DNA from: Pseudodesulfovibrio thermohalotolerans
GTDB lineage: Bacteria > Desulfobacterota > Desulfovibrionia > Desulfovibrionales > Desulfovibrionaceae
NCBI RefSeq assembly: GCF_021353295.2
Contig: NZ_CP120635.1
Coordinates: 2,311,501-2,375,500, forward strand
Length of the DNA stretch: 64,000 bases
Direction: 5' to 3'
Shown here: positions 1 to 8,694 of the stretch, one piece after another
How positions within the stretch are numbered: position 1 is the stretch's first letter
Layout of the letters: each line of letters starts with the position of its first letter
The notes under the pieces: generated by a model
What the model was told of the DNA's origin: nothing
Databases searched by the model: none
The model's input: the letters and a program-made list of their open reading frames with translations, nothing else
Program-made: the position numbers and the translations under genes

Positions 1-1
1 C

Positions 2-292
2 GTGGCCATCGCCCGCGCCCTGGCCATGGACCCCAAGGTGATGCTCTTCGACGAGCCGACCTCGGCGCTGGACCCGGAAATGGTCGGAGAAGTCCTGGAT
101 GTCATGAAGGCCCTGGCCAAGGAAGGCATGACCATGGTTGTGGTCACCCACGAAATGGGTTTTGCCCGCGAAGTGGCCGACCAGGTGGTCTTCATGGACG
201 AAGGAAAGATCGTTGAGGTGGGCACCCCGGAGCACTTCTTCACCGACCCGCAGCACGACCGGACGAAGCTCTTCCTGAGCCAGATATTGTAA
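2..292 (+). CDS. Amino-acid ABC transporter ATP-binding protein (C-terminal part only)
   Basis: This is the tail of a GlnQ/HisP-type ATPase that powers uptake of a polar amino acid across the inner membrane. The frame is open at the left edge, so the Walker A half lies outside the window. Visible are the end of the signature helix (VAIARALAM), Walker B with its catalytic Glu ([13 protein letters not shown]), and the H-loop ([10 protein letters not shown]). The ending around [14 protein letters not shown] is typical of the GlnQ subfamily. The first codon shown is only the first in-frame triplet, not a real start. A 19-bp hairpin about 110 bases downstream could end the transcript. The specific amino acid cannot be told from this part. 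Confidence 0.93.
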   Translation: MAIARALAMDPKVMLFDEPTSALDPEMVGEVLDVMKALAKEGMTMVVVTHEMGFAREVADQVVFMDEGKIVEVGTPEHFFTDPQHDRTKLFLSQIL

Positions 293-401
293 TCCGCCGG
301 AACGACCGACGACGGGAACTTTACGAAAAACAGGTCCGCCAAAGCGGATCATTGAGCGGCATCACCCCGGTGAACGGCGGATCAGGCCGCGCCGCTCGGC
401 A

Positions 402-443
402 GGGCCAGGCCGGAAGGAGAAGAATCTCCTTCCGGCCTGGCCC
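402..443. terminator. Perfect 19-bp stem, probable transcription terminator
   Basis: Left arm 402-420 (GGGCCAGGCCGGAAGGAGA), loop AGAA at 421-424 and right arm 425-443 pair without mismatch. The T-tract on the plus side is weak: four T's at 451-454. The position fits termination after the ABC transporter gene ending at 292. Confidence 0.6.
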
Positions 444-783
444 CTCTCCGTTTTGAGACAACACTCTCCCCTCAAATAATAGGCGTGCAATGTCGTTCCC
501 ACTTGCCATCGCACCCGTCCCGGCCAAACCGCATCCCGCACACGAGCCGCGTCTCAAGCCGCAAGGGGCCACTCCAGGCTCCGGGGCACGGTTTTACGGC
601 TACCGCACTACCAGGCAGCCGAGAAGGAAAGCGCGCCGAGGTCTTGCCGGACGACAATCCATACAGGCCGCCCCCCGCCGAGGCAGGGGGCGATCCGAAT
701 CAGCAATATGAGTTGGAAGAGACAAGAGGTCCAGGTTCAGAGGCAGAATGGCTCAGGACCTACGGCGATGCGCTGCCGCATGT

Positions 784-811
784 TGCTCTTGGAGATAATT
801 CTCCAAGAGCA
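784..811. repeat. 12-bp inverted repeat with TAAT loop
   Basis: TGCTCTTGGAGA at 784-795 pairs exactly with 800-811 around TAAT. It lies 56 bases beyond the stop of the minus-strand exporter gene. Neither side has a T-tract, so it may be a stem that only protects or weakly terminates the msbA transcript. Confidence 0.45.
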
Positions 812-866
812 CGGCCAGCCAAAGTTATATCGCCTTTACTTGTAAAAGCGGATTGAAAGGAGAGGC

Positions 867-2672
867 TTACCCCTCAACACTCAATTGGCGGACTTCGTCG
901 TCAGAAAGGGTTTCACAGAATTGCATCGAGTGAAGCTTGGCGTAGAGGGGACAGGTCTCCAGCAACTCCGCGTGGTTGCCAACGCCGACAACTTCACCCT
1001 TCTGCATGACGACAATCCGGTCTGCGTTGATAACCGTGGAAAGGCGGTGAGCGATCACGACGCTGGTTCTGTCCTGCATAAGATTCTGCAACGCCATCTG
1101 GACGATTCTTTCCGACTGAGTATCAAGAGCGCTGGTCGCTTCGTCCAGAATAAGCAGAGCCGGATTTTTAATCAGGGCTCTGGCGATGGTGATTCTCTGT
1201 TTCTGCCCACCGGAAAGTTTGACGCCTCTTTCCCCACAAATCGTGTCGTACCCCTCGGGCAACAACTCGATGAATTCGTGGGCATACGCGAACTTGGCGG
1301 CTTCGATAATCTGCTCCTCGGTCACGCCCGGGGAACCATAGGCGATATTCTCGCGGATGCTTCTGTTGAAGAGAATGGGGTCCTGGGAAACGATGCCGAT
1401 TGATCGACGCAGCGAGCCCAATTCGAGTTCGCGCAGAGGCGTCCCGTTGTAAGATATTTCCCCGCAGTCAACGTCATAGAATCGCGGGAAAAGATTAACC
1501 AGCGTGGTCTTGCCCGACCCGCTCGGCCCGACAAGGGCAATCCGTTCGTTGCGGTTGATCGTCAACGAGAAGTTCTTGAGCGCCGGTGTGGTGACGGTGG
1601 GATACGTAAAGGTGACGTCCTTGATCTCAAGCGTTTCAAGAGGACGCTCAAACGGGATGTTTCCGTTCTCTTCCGGACGAATATCGGTCGAGTCGAGAAG
1701 ACCGAAGACACGCTCGGCACTGGCCAAGGATTTTTGGATCACTTTGTTGGAATCGTTGATTTTCTTGATCGGCTCGTAAAGCATTATCAATGCCGTCACG
1801 AAAGAGAAGAAAGTACCCGGGGTAGACACGCCGTCCAGGACCTGCTTACCGCCGTACCAAAGGACGCCGCTGATGGCCACACCACCCGCAAGCTCCATTA
1901 TGCGGCTGGACATCTCGCTCGCCAGAACCTGTTTCTTGGACAGACCGACAATTTTGAAATTCTCTTTCTTGAACCGTTTAGCTTCCTTGCTCTCGGTGTT
2001 GAAAGCCTTGATGAGGCGAATGGCGCTGAAGTTTTCCTGGAGAACCGAGTTGATGTCCGCCCCCTGCGCCTGAAGCCGCCTGCCCAACATTCTCAATCGC
2101 TTGCCGAAATGAATAATGGGAACCGCGCATGTCGGGAGCACGATGATGGAAACCACCGCAAGCTTCCAGTTCTGATAAAAAACGACGCCGACGAGACCGA
2201 TGATGGTAATGAATTCGCGGATGCTCATGACCAATGTCGGCACGGATTCACGGATGCCGTTCACGTCGCCCAGCACTCGGGACATGAGCATACCAACCTG
2301 GCTTTCCTCAAAAAAACGCAGGGGGAGAAGAATGATGCGCGAAAACATCTCGTTGCGAAGCTGATACAAGACCAACAAGCCCGTGACGTTCATCAGATAG
2401 ACTTGCGTAAAACGAAAAATGGATTTGACGACGATCACGCTGAAAAAGGCCAGGGGCACCAGGACCAGCGAAACCGAGTCCTTTTGTATGAACACATTGT
2501 CCATGGCCGGTTTAACCAGATATGCCGTAGCTGCGCTGGTGCCCGAGACAATGATGGCGGAAATCATGCCTATAACGATTTTGAACGCATGAGGCTTAAA
2601 ATAGGAGACACAACGTTTCAGCAGATGACGATTGTCAAAATGTTCTATATTTCTAAGGTCATATTGAGACAA
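867..2672 (-). CDS. msbA: MsbA-type lipid/polysaccharide ABC exporter
   Basis: A 601-residue half-transporter with an N-terminal six-helix membrane domain (about residues 20-330) fused to a C-terminal ATPase domain. The ATPase shows Walker A (GPSGSGKTT, near residue 385), signature LSGGQKQR and Walker B LLILDEATSALD, followed by the H-loop (VIAHRLST). The length and fusion order are those of MsbA, which flips lipid A-core or a related lipid across the inner membrane as a homodimer. It lies beside a glycan gene island, which fits. The start is TTG at 2672, chosen because AGGAAG stands four to five bases before it and no nearby ATG keeps the first helix. A related exporter of another glycolipid cannot be ruled out. 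Confidence 0.88.
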   Translation of the reverse strand: MSQYDLRNIEHFDNRHLLKRCVSYFKPHAFKIVIGMISAIIVSGTSAATAYLVKPAMDNVFIQKDSVSLVLVPLAFFSVIVVKSIFRFTQVYLMNVTGLLVLYQLRNEMFSRIILLPLRFFEESQVGMLMSRVLGDVNGIRESVPTLVMSIREFITIIGLVGVVFYQNWKLAVVSIIVLPTCAVPIIHFGKRLRMLGRRLQAQGADINSVLQENFSAIRLIKAFNTESKEAKRFKKENFKIVGLSKKQVLASEMSSRIMELAGGVAISGVLWYGGKQVLDGVSTPGTFFSFVTALIMLYEPIKKINDSNKVIQKSLASAERVFGLLDSTDIRPEENGNIPFERPLETLEIKDVTFTYPTVTTPALKNFSLTINRNERIALVGPSGSGKTTLVNLFPRFYDVDCGEISYNGTPLRELELGSLRRSIGIVSQDPILFNRSIRENIAYGSPGVTEEQIIEAAKFAYAHEFIELLPEGYDTICGERGVKLSGGQKQRITIARALIKNPALLILDEATSALDTQSERIVQMALQNLMQDRTSVVIAHRLSTVINADRIVVMQKGEVVGVGNHAELLETCPLYAKLHSMQFCETLSDDEVRQLSVEG

Positions 2673-2735
2673 AATACTTCCTATGTGCTTGTGGGATTTG
2701 AATGTCCAGCGGTGACGATATTCAAAGGAGCCTTC

Positions 2736-2922
2736 ATGGAATTGGCAGATTCAAGCAAGCTGCTCATCAAACATAGCGAATCCATCTGCCGGAAGGACCT
2801 GTTTTTCTTCTCCACCGGACAAATTCTTCAGATAAGACTCAGCGGAAATAGCCCAATTTAATCCCGAGGTCAAAAGGTTGCGCGAGGAGAAAGCCTGCCA
2901 AATCACGCCCATTCGTAGCTAA
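2736..2922 (+). pseudogene. Possible relic of a small gene with one frameshift
   Basis: An ATG at 2736 has an excellent ribosome site (AAAGGAG, six bases upstream) and opens a 41-codon frame ending at 2861. Near 2833-2836 the +1 frame takes over with protein-like sequence (DSAEIAQFNPEVKRL) to a stop at 2920-2922. Removing one base would join the parts into about 61 residues. I do not recognise the product. It stands divergently just upstream of the msbA-type gene and is poorer in GC than the core genes. It may be a decayed gene, a real 41-aa peptide or chance. Confidence 0.3.
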
Positions 2923-3553
2923 ACGCATGATGTACAGCCTTAATCAAGCTCTCATTTTCCAGGCGGAAGGTGATTAAATGAGAATCATCAGATGATAGTC
3001 AAAATATATCTGCGCCCCTCCCCTCGCACAAAAACGCCCAGGATATCCGGGGAACCCCGCCAAACACATGCCCGAGGACAGCAATCGTCGGCATTGGTCG
3101 CCTTGATCCGGGGAAAGCATCCGCGTATCCACCACAACTGAATTGCGGAACCCGGATGACTCCTACCAGAACAAATCATCGTTGCGCCACAAGCTCGTTC
3201 AGATATCTTTTTTATGGTAAGTTCCCAATAATCAGGCGAGGCCAAGCATCTGGCCTGCCCGCGCCAAACCCATATTTGCAGTTGGAAAACGCATTGCTTT
3301 TGTTTAAGAAGCCAAGAGTCGCCCGCTTCAATTCAGTTCCCCTCGGATTGGCCTTGCGCAACCAGTTGGGGATACTGTCTCAGCCTTGGCGGCGGCAGCG
3401 ATGTCGAAAGATTGGTTGTGACCAGACATTGAGTCCTCCACTCCTTCAAGACTGCCGATATTCTTATTTCCCGGCCAACCACGCCTTGAAGGGCGTTGGC
3501 CAGCCACCCCTGCTTCCGGAACGCGTAACAAAACAGAGGACACAAGAGAAAGA
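2923..3553. other. Long intergenic region before the glycan island
   Basis: I find no frame here with both a ribosome site and a recognisable protein. The frames present (for example 3156-3563 plus and 2988-3245 minus) have biased, low-complexity composition. The stretch presumably carries the promoter for the glycosyltransferase at 3554. I could not fix that promoter with confidence. Confidence 0.5.
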
Positions 3554-4762
3554 ATGCCGTTGAATGTCCTTTTTTTCGAGTCCGGTATATCCGGGGGCGG
3601 ATCATTCGAAAGCCTGCACCAACTGCTGCGAAAGATTGATCGGAGCAGGATACGGCCTGTCGTCGGTTTCCTGAACAAAACCAGATACTTCGATATTGTT
3701 CGCAATCTTGATGTGCCGACGTATTTGTTGACCGACCTCGTTTACACGCAAAAGATACCGAAAATCCTGCGGGGAAATCTTGAGCGCCGGGTGGACAGAG
3801 TCTTCCTCAACCGCCCACAGCTCGCTGATTTTGTCGTCAGCCTTGGGCACGGCTGGCTGATATCGCAATTATGCTCCATCGCGCGGAAGGAAAAAATAGA
3901 TATCCTGTACTGCAACGACAACATTAATCGGGACATCTTCGGCTGTTACGTCGCCAAAAAGATGAACATCCCGTTTGTGAGCCATTTACGCAGTACGGAT
4001 GGAAAAACCTTTGCCGGAGCCAAAGTCGATTTCGCCAACAGGTGGGTGGACTCGTACATAGCCAACTCGGATCAGTGCGCCACGTATTGGATTGGACGGG
4101 GAGCGGCGTCCCGGAAAATGCACGTGGTTTACAATGCGGTCGAACAAGTCGACTCCCCTTCCGTTGACATCAGGAAAGAATTGCACATCCCCGCCAACAC
4201 GAAAATCATCGTGAGCATGGGACGATTGGTGCCGTTGAAGGGGCATCCCTTCCTGCTGAATTCTTTTGCGGACCTGCTGAAAAATGGTGTGAACGCCCAC
4301 CTGGTAATTGCGGGCGACGGTCCGGACAGGACCAAACTCGAAGCGTTGGCCAAGTCGCTGGGGTTGGAGGGACGTGTTTCCTTCATCGGACATGACTCCA
4401 GGGGGAGTGCGCTGATAGCGGGAGCGGATCTCCTGGCGTTGACTTCAAACAAGGAATCTTTCGGCCGCGTTTTGATCGAGGCCATGCAGGTCGGCGTGCC
4501 TGTCGTCGGCACAAATATCGGCGGAATCCCGGACGTAATCCAGCATGAAAAGAACGGATTGCTAGTCGAATACGATGATCGTACAGGCCTGTCCAATGCG
4601 TTCAAACGACTGCTTGAGGATCAGGAATTGCGTCTGCGGTGTATTGAAAACGGGCAGTTGGTCGTTGCCGACAAGTTCGATTTGAATGTTCACGTCAACG
4701 AAATTGAAAGAATAATCGAAGCGGTATCGGCGAAGGCGAACCGGATGACGGAGCAAAGATGA
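3554..4762 (+). CDS. Glycosyltransferase, GT4 family (GT-B fold)
   Basis: A 402-residue retaining glycosyltransferase expected to add a sugar to a lipid-linked or surface glycan at the cytoplasmic membrane. The N-terminal domain opens with a Gly-rich nucleotide-fold loop (FFESGISGGGSFESL). The C-terminal domain begins near residue 215 (IIVSMGRLVPLKGHPFLL) and contains the E-x7-E region (ESFGRVLIEAMQVGVPVVGTN) and a donor-site GGIPDV. The acceptor and sugar are unknown. Its stop overlaps the start of the next glycosyltransferase by four bases (ATGA), so the two are translationally coupled. Confidence 0.88.
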   Translation: MPLNVLFFESGISGGGSFESLHQLLRKIDRSRIRPVVGFLNKTRYFDIVRNLDVPTYLLTDLVYTQKIPKILRGNLERRVDRVFLNRPQLADFVVSLGHGWLISQLCSIARKEKIDILYCNDNINRDIFGCYVAKKMNIPFVSHLRSTDGKTFAGAKVDFANRWVDSYIANSDQCATYWIGRGAASRKMHVVYNAVEQVDSPSVDIRKELHIPANTKIIVSMGRLVPLKGHPFLLNSFADLLKNGVNAHLVIAGDGPDRTKLEALAKSLGLEGRVSFIGHDSRGSALIAGADLLALTSNKESFGRVLIEAMQVGVPVVGTNIGGIPDVIQHEKNGLLVEYDDRTGLSNAFKRLLEDQELRLRCIENGQLVVADKFDLNVHVNEIERIIEAVSAKANRMTEQR

Positions 4763-5928
4763 AGATAGCCGCCCTGCTGTGGGACAACATATTCAAGACC
4801 GGCGGACGCGAGGTCTTCACCATAAATCTGCTCACCCGTCTTGCGAAACGGGGACATTCCGTGACCCTGTATGTGCCCGAGCGGGAAAAACGGAAACGCA
4901 GCCTCCTCTACAATCTGCTCCCCTTCGAGGTTCGATATTTCCCCTACTGGCAGCGGTATGCCTGGAGCCATTGCCCGCGTCTGCTGCAATTATGGCTCAA
5001 GCGTGAACAGAAAAAACACGCATATGATTTGTGGCAAGGGATGGGGGCGTATCCCGAATCCTACCTGCTTGCGGCGGTTTCCGCCCCATGCGTGGTCAGG
5101 ATGTACGGCGAGGATGTCCAGATTCACGAAGGGTTGAATTATGGCGCCCGGCGTAATCCAATCATCCGGGACAGGGTCCGGCAAGGGTTCTCCAACATGA
5201 CCGGCATCATTGCGATGACCCCCTCCCTGGCGCAGGATGCGCTTAATGCGGGGGCGAAGCGGGAAGCTGTCCGCATTGTGCCCAACGCCATCGATTTCAA
5301 GCGACTTCAATCCGGGCACGGAGATAAATTTCGAAGGGATTACGGGCTCGACAATGACACCGTCGTCCTTCTCACGGTGGGCCGCAATCACGCCAAAAAG
5401 GGATTCGACCTGATTCCTGAAATCGGAAGCAGGCTATCGCCCGGCAAGTGGAAATGGTTCATCATCGGCTCTGGAACGAACGACCTGCTGGCTGAGATCA
5501 GCGCGAGGGGATTGGATGGACGAATCATCCCGCTTCAGAACATGGCCTCCAGCGAGGAAGACCTCAAGGAAGGCAGCCTGGCCGTCCCGCCGCAACCCTT
5601 GATTGACGCTTTCGCAGGCGGCGACGTGTTTGTCTTGCCATCGAGGATTGAAGGTTATTCCAGAGTGATAGCGGAAGCCATGGGCGCGGGGCTGCCGGTG
5701 ATTACAACCGATGCTCCCGGGTGCGGTGAAATTTTCACCCATGGCGTCGAAGGGCTGGTTTCTCCTGTTGACGATGTGGCGTCCATGGCGGCGGATATCG
5801 ACTCGTTGGTGGAGGATGCGGACTTGAGAAACTCGCTTTCGGCCAATGCCGTCTCCATGGCCGGGAAGCTGGACTGGAATCGTATTGTCGACGCTTACCT
5901 GAAGACTTATGACGAGTTGCAAGGGTGA
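4759..5928 (+). CDS. Glycosyltransferase, GT4 family
   Basis: A 389-residue GT-B enzyme overlapping the preceding glycosyltransferase by four bases. The first lines (IFKTGGREVFTINLLTRLAK) are a typical GT4 acceptor-domain start. The second domain begins near residue 200 (LLTVGRNHAKKGFDLIP) and holds the donor-site Glu pair (PSRIEGYSRVIAEAMGAGLP). Residues near 125 (RMYGEDVQIHEG) resemble the YGxD motif of lipopolysaccharide mannosyl/glucosyltransferases. Its role is likely one step of the same surface glycan as its partner. The sugar is not predictable here. Confidence 0.88.
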   Translation: MKIAALLWDNIFKTGGREVFTINLLTRLAKRGHSVTLYVPEREKRKRSLLYNLLPFEVRYFPYWQRYAWSHCPRLLQLWLKREQKKHAYDLWQGMGAYPESYLLAAVSAPCVVRMYGEDVQIHEGLNYGARRNPIIRDRVRQGFSNMTGIIAMTPSLAQDALNAGAKREAVRIVPNAIDFKRLQSGHGDKFRRDYGLDNDTVVLLTVGRNHAKKGFDLIPEIGSRLSPGKWKWFIIGSGTNDLLAEISARGLDGRIIPLQNMASSEEDLKEGSLAVPPQPLIDAFAGGDVFVLPSRIEGYSRVIAEAMGAGLPVITTDAPGCGEIFTHGVEGLVSPVDDVASMAADIDSLVEDADLRNSLSANAVSMAGKLDWNRIVDAYLKTYDELQG

Positions 5929-6031
5929 CCCCTTCAGGTGCATAACGGCGTCTTGACCCGATTTGGTGTCCCGAGTAACTAGACCCGTTTGTCAGCGGAC
6001 GTGATTACGAAATTGGAAATAAGGAATACAC

Positions 6032-7063
6032 ATGGGCAGAACACAGAAGCTTGTCGACGAGACTCTGGAAATGGTTGCCAATATGGGGCCGGACGCGGAA
6101 GTAAAGAAAGAATGCAAAGGCGTATACCGCACCTTGGCCTCTCTTCTTCGGCGATTCGGGCACACTTTGCTCCCCGCAGAGTATGCGGAAAGACTCAAGG
6201 CAAACCAGGTTGCGCCCAAAAGAGCCGCCGGAATGCTCCGGGAATTGATTACTGCCCACGAGGAATTTGACGCGATCTATCCCCTGCTTGCCGATCAGGA
6301 ATCGAAGGAGTTGGTTGATCGACTGATTCGCTTCAGGACGGCATGGGGATTTCTCGGGTCCGAAAGAACGACTCGCCTGTTCCCCGCGCCGCTGACGCTG
6401 GAGCGGTACGAGGAGGCAATCAAAGCCTGCTCCGGCAAATCCAGTCAGCTCGGCATTCCCGCCAAATACGTAGCCCTGTTATGGGAGCTGGGTCATTATT
6501 CCCTGAAAGGCGTCTGTGAAGTGGAACCTGGCGATACCGTCATGGACATCGGGGCTTTTCGTGGGGACAGCGCCCTGTTCTTTTCCGAGAAGTGCGGTTC
6601 CGCCGGAAAGGTCTATGCATTCGAGGCGCTGCCCAAACACGTTGCCGAGATTCAGGCGCACGCAAACAAGGCTGATTGTCCGATAGAGGTGGTTCCGTTT
6701 GCCGCCTGGGACGAGCCCGGTCGCTTGAACATCACCTCGTCGGGCGGAGAGTCGACAGTGAACATGAATGGGGAAGGCGATGGAGTTGATGCCGAAACCA
6801 TAGACAATATCGTCCGGGATCGGGAAATAGCCACAGTCGATTTCATCAAGATGGATATCGAGGGAGCCGAGATTCGCGCATTGAAAGGCGCGGAAAGAAC
6901 CATTGTCGAGCACAAGCCAAAGTTGGCAATCAGCGTCTACCATCTTGCAGACGATCTCTACACGATCCCCAACCTGCTCAAGGCTTTCAACCCGGACTAC
7001 ACGTTCTACCTGCGCCAATATCACCCGCGCCACGACGAAACGGTGCTGTACGCGGTTCCCTAA
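6032..7063 (+). CDS. FkbM-family SAM-dependent methyltransferase
   Basis: 343 residues. The C-terminal half (about 165-340) is an FkbM methyltransferase: motif I VMDIGAFRGDSALFF, motif II-like YAFEALPKH, and the family hallmark FIKMDIEGAEIRALKGAE. Members O-methylate sugars and other small molecules. In this island a methylated glycan residue is the natural guess. The N-terminal 160 residues are helical and charged with no domain I recognise. A purine-rich AAGGAA lies seven bases before the ATG. It converges with the minus-strand gene that ends at 7070. Confidence 0.85.
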   Translation: MGRTQKLVDETLEMVANMGPDAEVKKECKGVYRTLASLLRRFGHTLLPAEYAERLKANQVAPKRAAGMLRELITAHEEFDAIYPLLADQESKELVDRLIRFRTAWGFLGSERTTRLFPAPLTLERYEEAIKACSGKSSQLGIPAKYVALLWELGHYSLKGVCEVEPGDTVMDIGAFRGDSALFFSEKCGSAGKVYAFEALPKHVAEIQAHANKADCPIEVVPFAAWDEPGRLNITSSGGESTVNMNGEGDGVDAETIDNIVRDREIATVDFIKMDIEGAEIRALKGAERTIVEHKPKLAISVYHLADDLYTIPNLLKAFNPDYTFYLRQYHPRHDETVLYAVP

Positions 7064-7069
7064 GCCCGT

Positions 7070-8563
7070 TCAGCCTCGCTTGAACCCTTTTGGCGTTAGC
7101 CCGGCCAGCATATTTTCTATCCCGACACAGATAGGAGCGCATATTTCATTCAGTTTTTCTTTTGAAGTCTCTCTCCAAAGACTCATGAAATCACCTTTCA
7201 CGCACCATTGATCCAGAGTTCCAATCCGTTCGATGCTGTCGTCTTCCACCGGATTCGAAATCAAATCGTAGATCACACCAGGGAGAAGCGTGAGGTCCGA
7301 GCATTGTTTGATCGCCTTCCCGACCGGATACAGAGGGTTGCCAAGCAGCAGTGAACTCTTTTTCATATTGGCGGCTTCCCAACAGCAGGACCCGGTTATG
7401 CTGACCACGAGGGAAGATGCGGCCATAAGCTGATGGGTGTCTTCCCACGGCGATATCAGCCTTACATTGCTCAACTTCTTAAGACTGTCGTAGAAGCCCC
7501 TGGGGCGTTTTCCGACCATGGACTGGTGATCTTTCACATAGAGTTTATGCGAAAGAGGAATCGCCTTGCTCAAGGCTTCAGCAACCGCGGTCTGATCCGT
7601 ATAGGCAGGCGCGAAGAGCATTGTGGAAGCTTCTGGGTCCACGTGAAGCGGGAAAAGCACAAAGGGTTCATTTCGAGGGGACTCAAAACCGAAATCGTAT
7701 GCCGAAGCCTGGGCTATCTCGAAATTGGCCTTGCACCACCATTCGGACAGGGGAAGCTTCTCATACGCTGATTTCGGCGTATGAAACAAAGTCCTGAGCG
7801 CAAGCTTGACGAATCGTCTCCCATATCTCCAATAGAGCTTGAACTTCCCTTTTTTCTTCAGATTTTGCTGGCGGCTTATGTATGCCTCTTTCCAAATGGG
7901 AACAGGCACTTTTCTGCCGGAAAACTTATCGTGGTACTCTTCAAGGGAAGCATCAAGTTCCGTGTTTTCGCAGGAAGCGTACGCTTCCTGCGAAGGATAA
8001 AGGCCGAAGCTGAGTTGTATCCTGTTGGGAAGCAGACACGGACAAATTCGAATCGTGGGAATTCCGAAATGGGTGGCAACGTGCCCCAAGGCCACGGCAT
8101 GTGCTGCGGCGACTGCGGGCAGAAAGACTATATCCGGTTTGAATTCGGTCAGACGCTTTTCATAATATGCCAGCAAACGGCAGGTGACTTTTTGTTGAAA
8201 TTCATGATCGATCAGTTTGGTCAGAGCGATCTGCGGATAACGCCCCCCCACGGAATATTCCCTGCCGAACTGCCTGTCGGCAACGATCATATCCCTCAAT
8301 CCCAAGCCCAGCTTCTTTTCCCAGGCCTGAGTTTCGGCGACGGACGCCGCGCCGTTCACGGCCTCTTCAACAAGCTCTTCATAGGAATCAAGAAACTCGT
8401 ACTTCGCATCATCCTGGCTATTCAGCCAGCCCTTGAGATCATAATCCTTGGCGACAAAAAGACCTGCAAACTGAGCCGTGGGATCCTTGGCCTTCCAATA
8501 AGCCGCCATGGCATGGCAAAGAACGGCCTGTTTTTTCATGTTGAAAGAGAAAAAAACTTTCAT
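7070..8563 (-). CDS. KpsS/capsule-synth-like protein at the end of the pseudaminate operon
   Basis: About 497 residues, not firmly recognised. The region around residues 340-450 follows the pattern of Capsule_synth (KpsS/KpsC-like) and related surface-carbohydrate proteins: LYVKDHQSM, then a Gly-Phe-Tyr segment, then NVRLISPWEDTHQLMAASS and a Gly-Ser/Trp-Glu-Ala motif (ITGSCCWEAANMKK) before LLGNPLYPVG. These proteins are GT-B-like enzymes that transfer ulosonic or other sugars, so a role in moving the finished nonulosonic acid onto its acceptor is an inference. I chose ATG at 8563 with GGGGAG just upstream over the upstream TTG at 8575. It is the last gene of the operon, 131 bases after pseI. 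Confidence 0.6.
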   Translation of the reverse strand: MKVFFSFNMKKQAVLCHAMAAYWKAKDPTAQFAGLFVAKDYDLKGWLNSQDDAKYEFLDSYEELVEEAVNGAASVAETQAWEKKLGLGLRDMIVADRQFGREYSVGGRYPQIALTKLIDHEFQQKVTCRLLAYYEKRLTEFKPDIVFLPAVAAAHAVALGHVATHFGIPTIRICPCLLPNRIQLSFGLYPSQEAYASCENTELDASLEEYHDKFSGRKVPVPIWKEAYISRQQNLKKKGKFKLYWRYGRRFVKLALRTLFHTPKSAYEKLPLSEWWCKANFEIAQASAYDFGFESPRNEPFVLFPLHVDPEASTMLFAPAYTDQTAVAEALSKAIPLSHKLYVKDHQSMVGKRPRGFYDSLKKLSNVRLISPWEDTHQLMAASSLVVSITGSCCWEAANMKKSSLLLGNPLYPVGKAIKQCSDLTLLPGVIYDLISNPVEDDSIERIGTLDQWCVKGDFMSLWRETSKEKLNEICAPICVGIENMLAGLTPKGFKRG

Positions 8564-8694
8564 CTCACTCCCCAAGCTTGCTGAAATTGCGCGTAGTCGC
8601 CTTGGTGTCGTCTGAAACGATCAGTATTCGCTGAAATTGTGGCATATACGGCCAGCTCCATGAGCCAACCGGCTCCGCCGATGATCCAGAAGGG

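Larger units (their letters stand above)
293..866. other. Intergenic region without a convincing gene
   Basis: These 574 bases separate the ABC ATPase from the convergent MsbA-type gene. I see two perfect inverted repeats (402-443 and 784-811) and no reading frame with a good ribosome site or a recognisable protein. A 123-codon plus-strand frame (485-856) is rich in Pro, Arg and Ser and looks like chance. Confidence 0.6.

Noticed and set aside
485..856. 123-codon plus-strand frame in the first intergenic region
   Set aside because: Low-complexity Pro/Arg/Ser/Gly composition, no ribosome site, no recognisable motif; crossed by a palindrome.
1734..2861. 375-codon plus-strand frame antisense to the MsbA-type gene
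   Set aside because: It mirrors the codon pattern of the real minus-strand gene; only its last 41 codons beyond the gene are noted as a possible relic.
3156..3563. 135-codon plus-strand frame before the first glycosyltransferase
   Set aside because: No ribosome site or family resemblance; overlaps the better-supported glycosyltransferase start.
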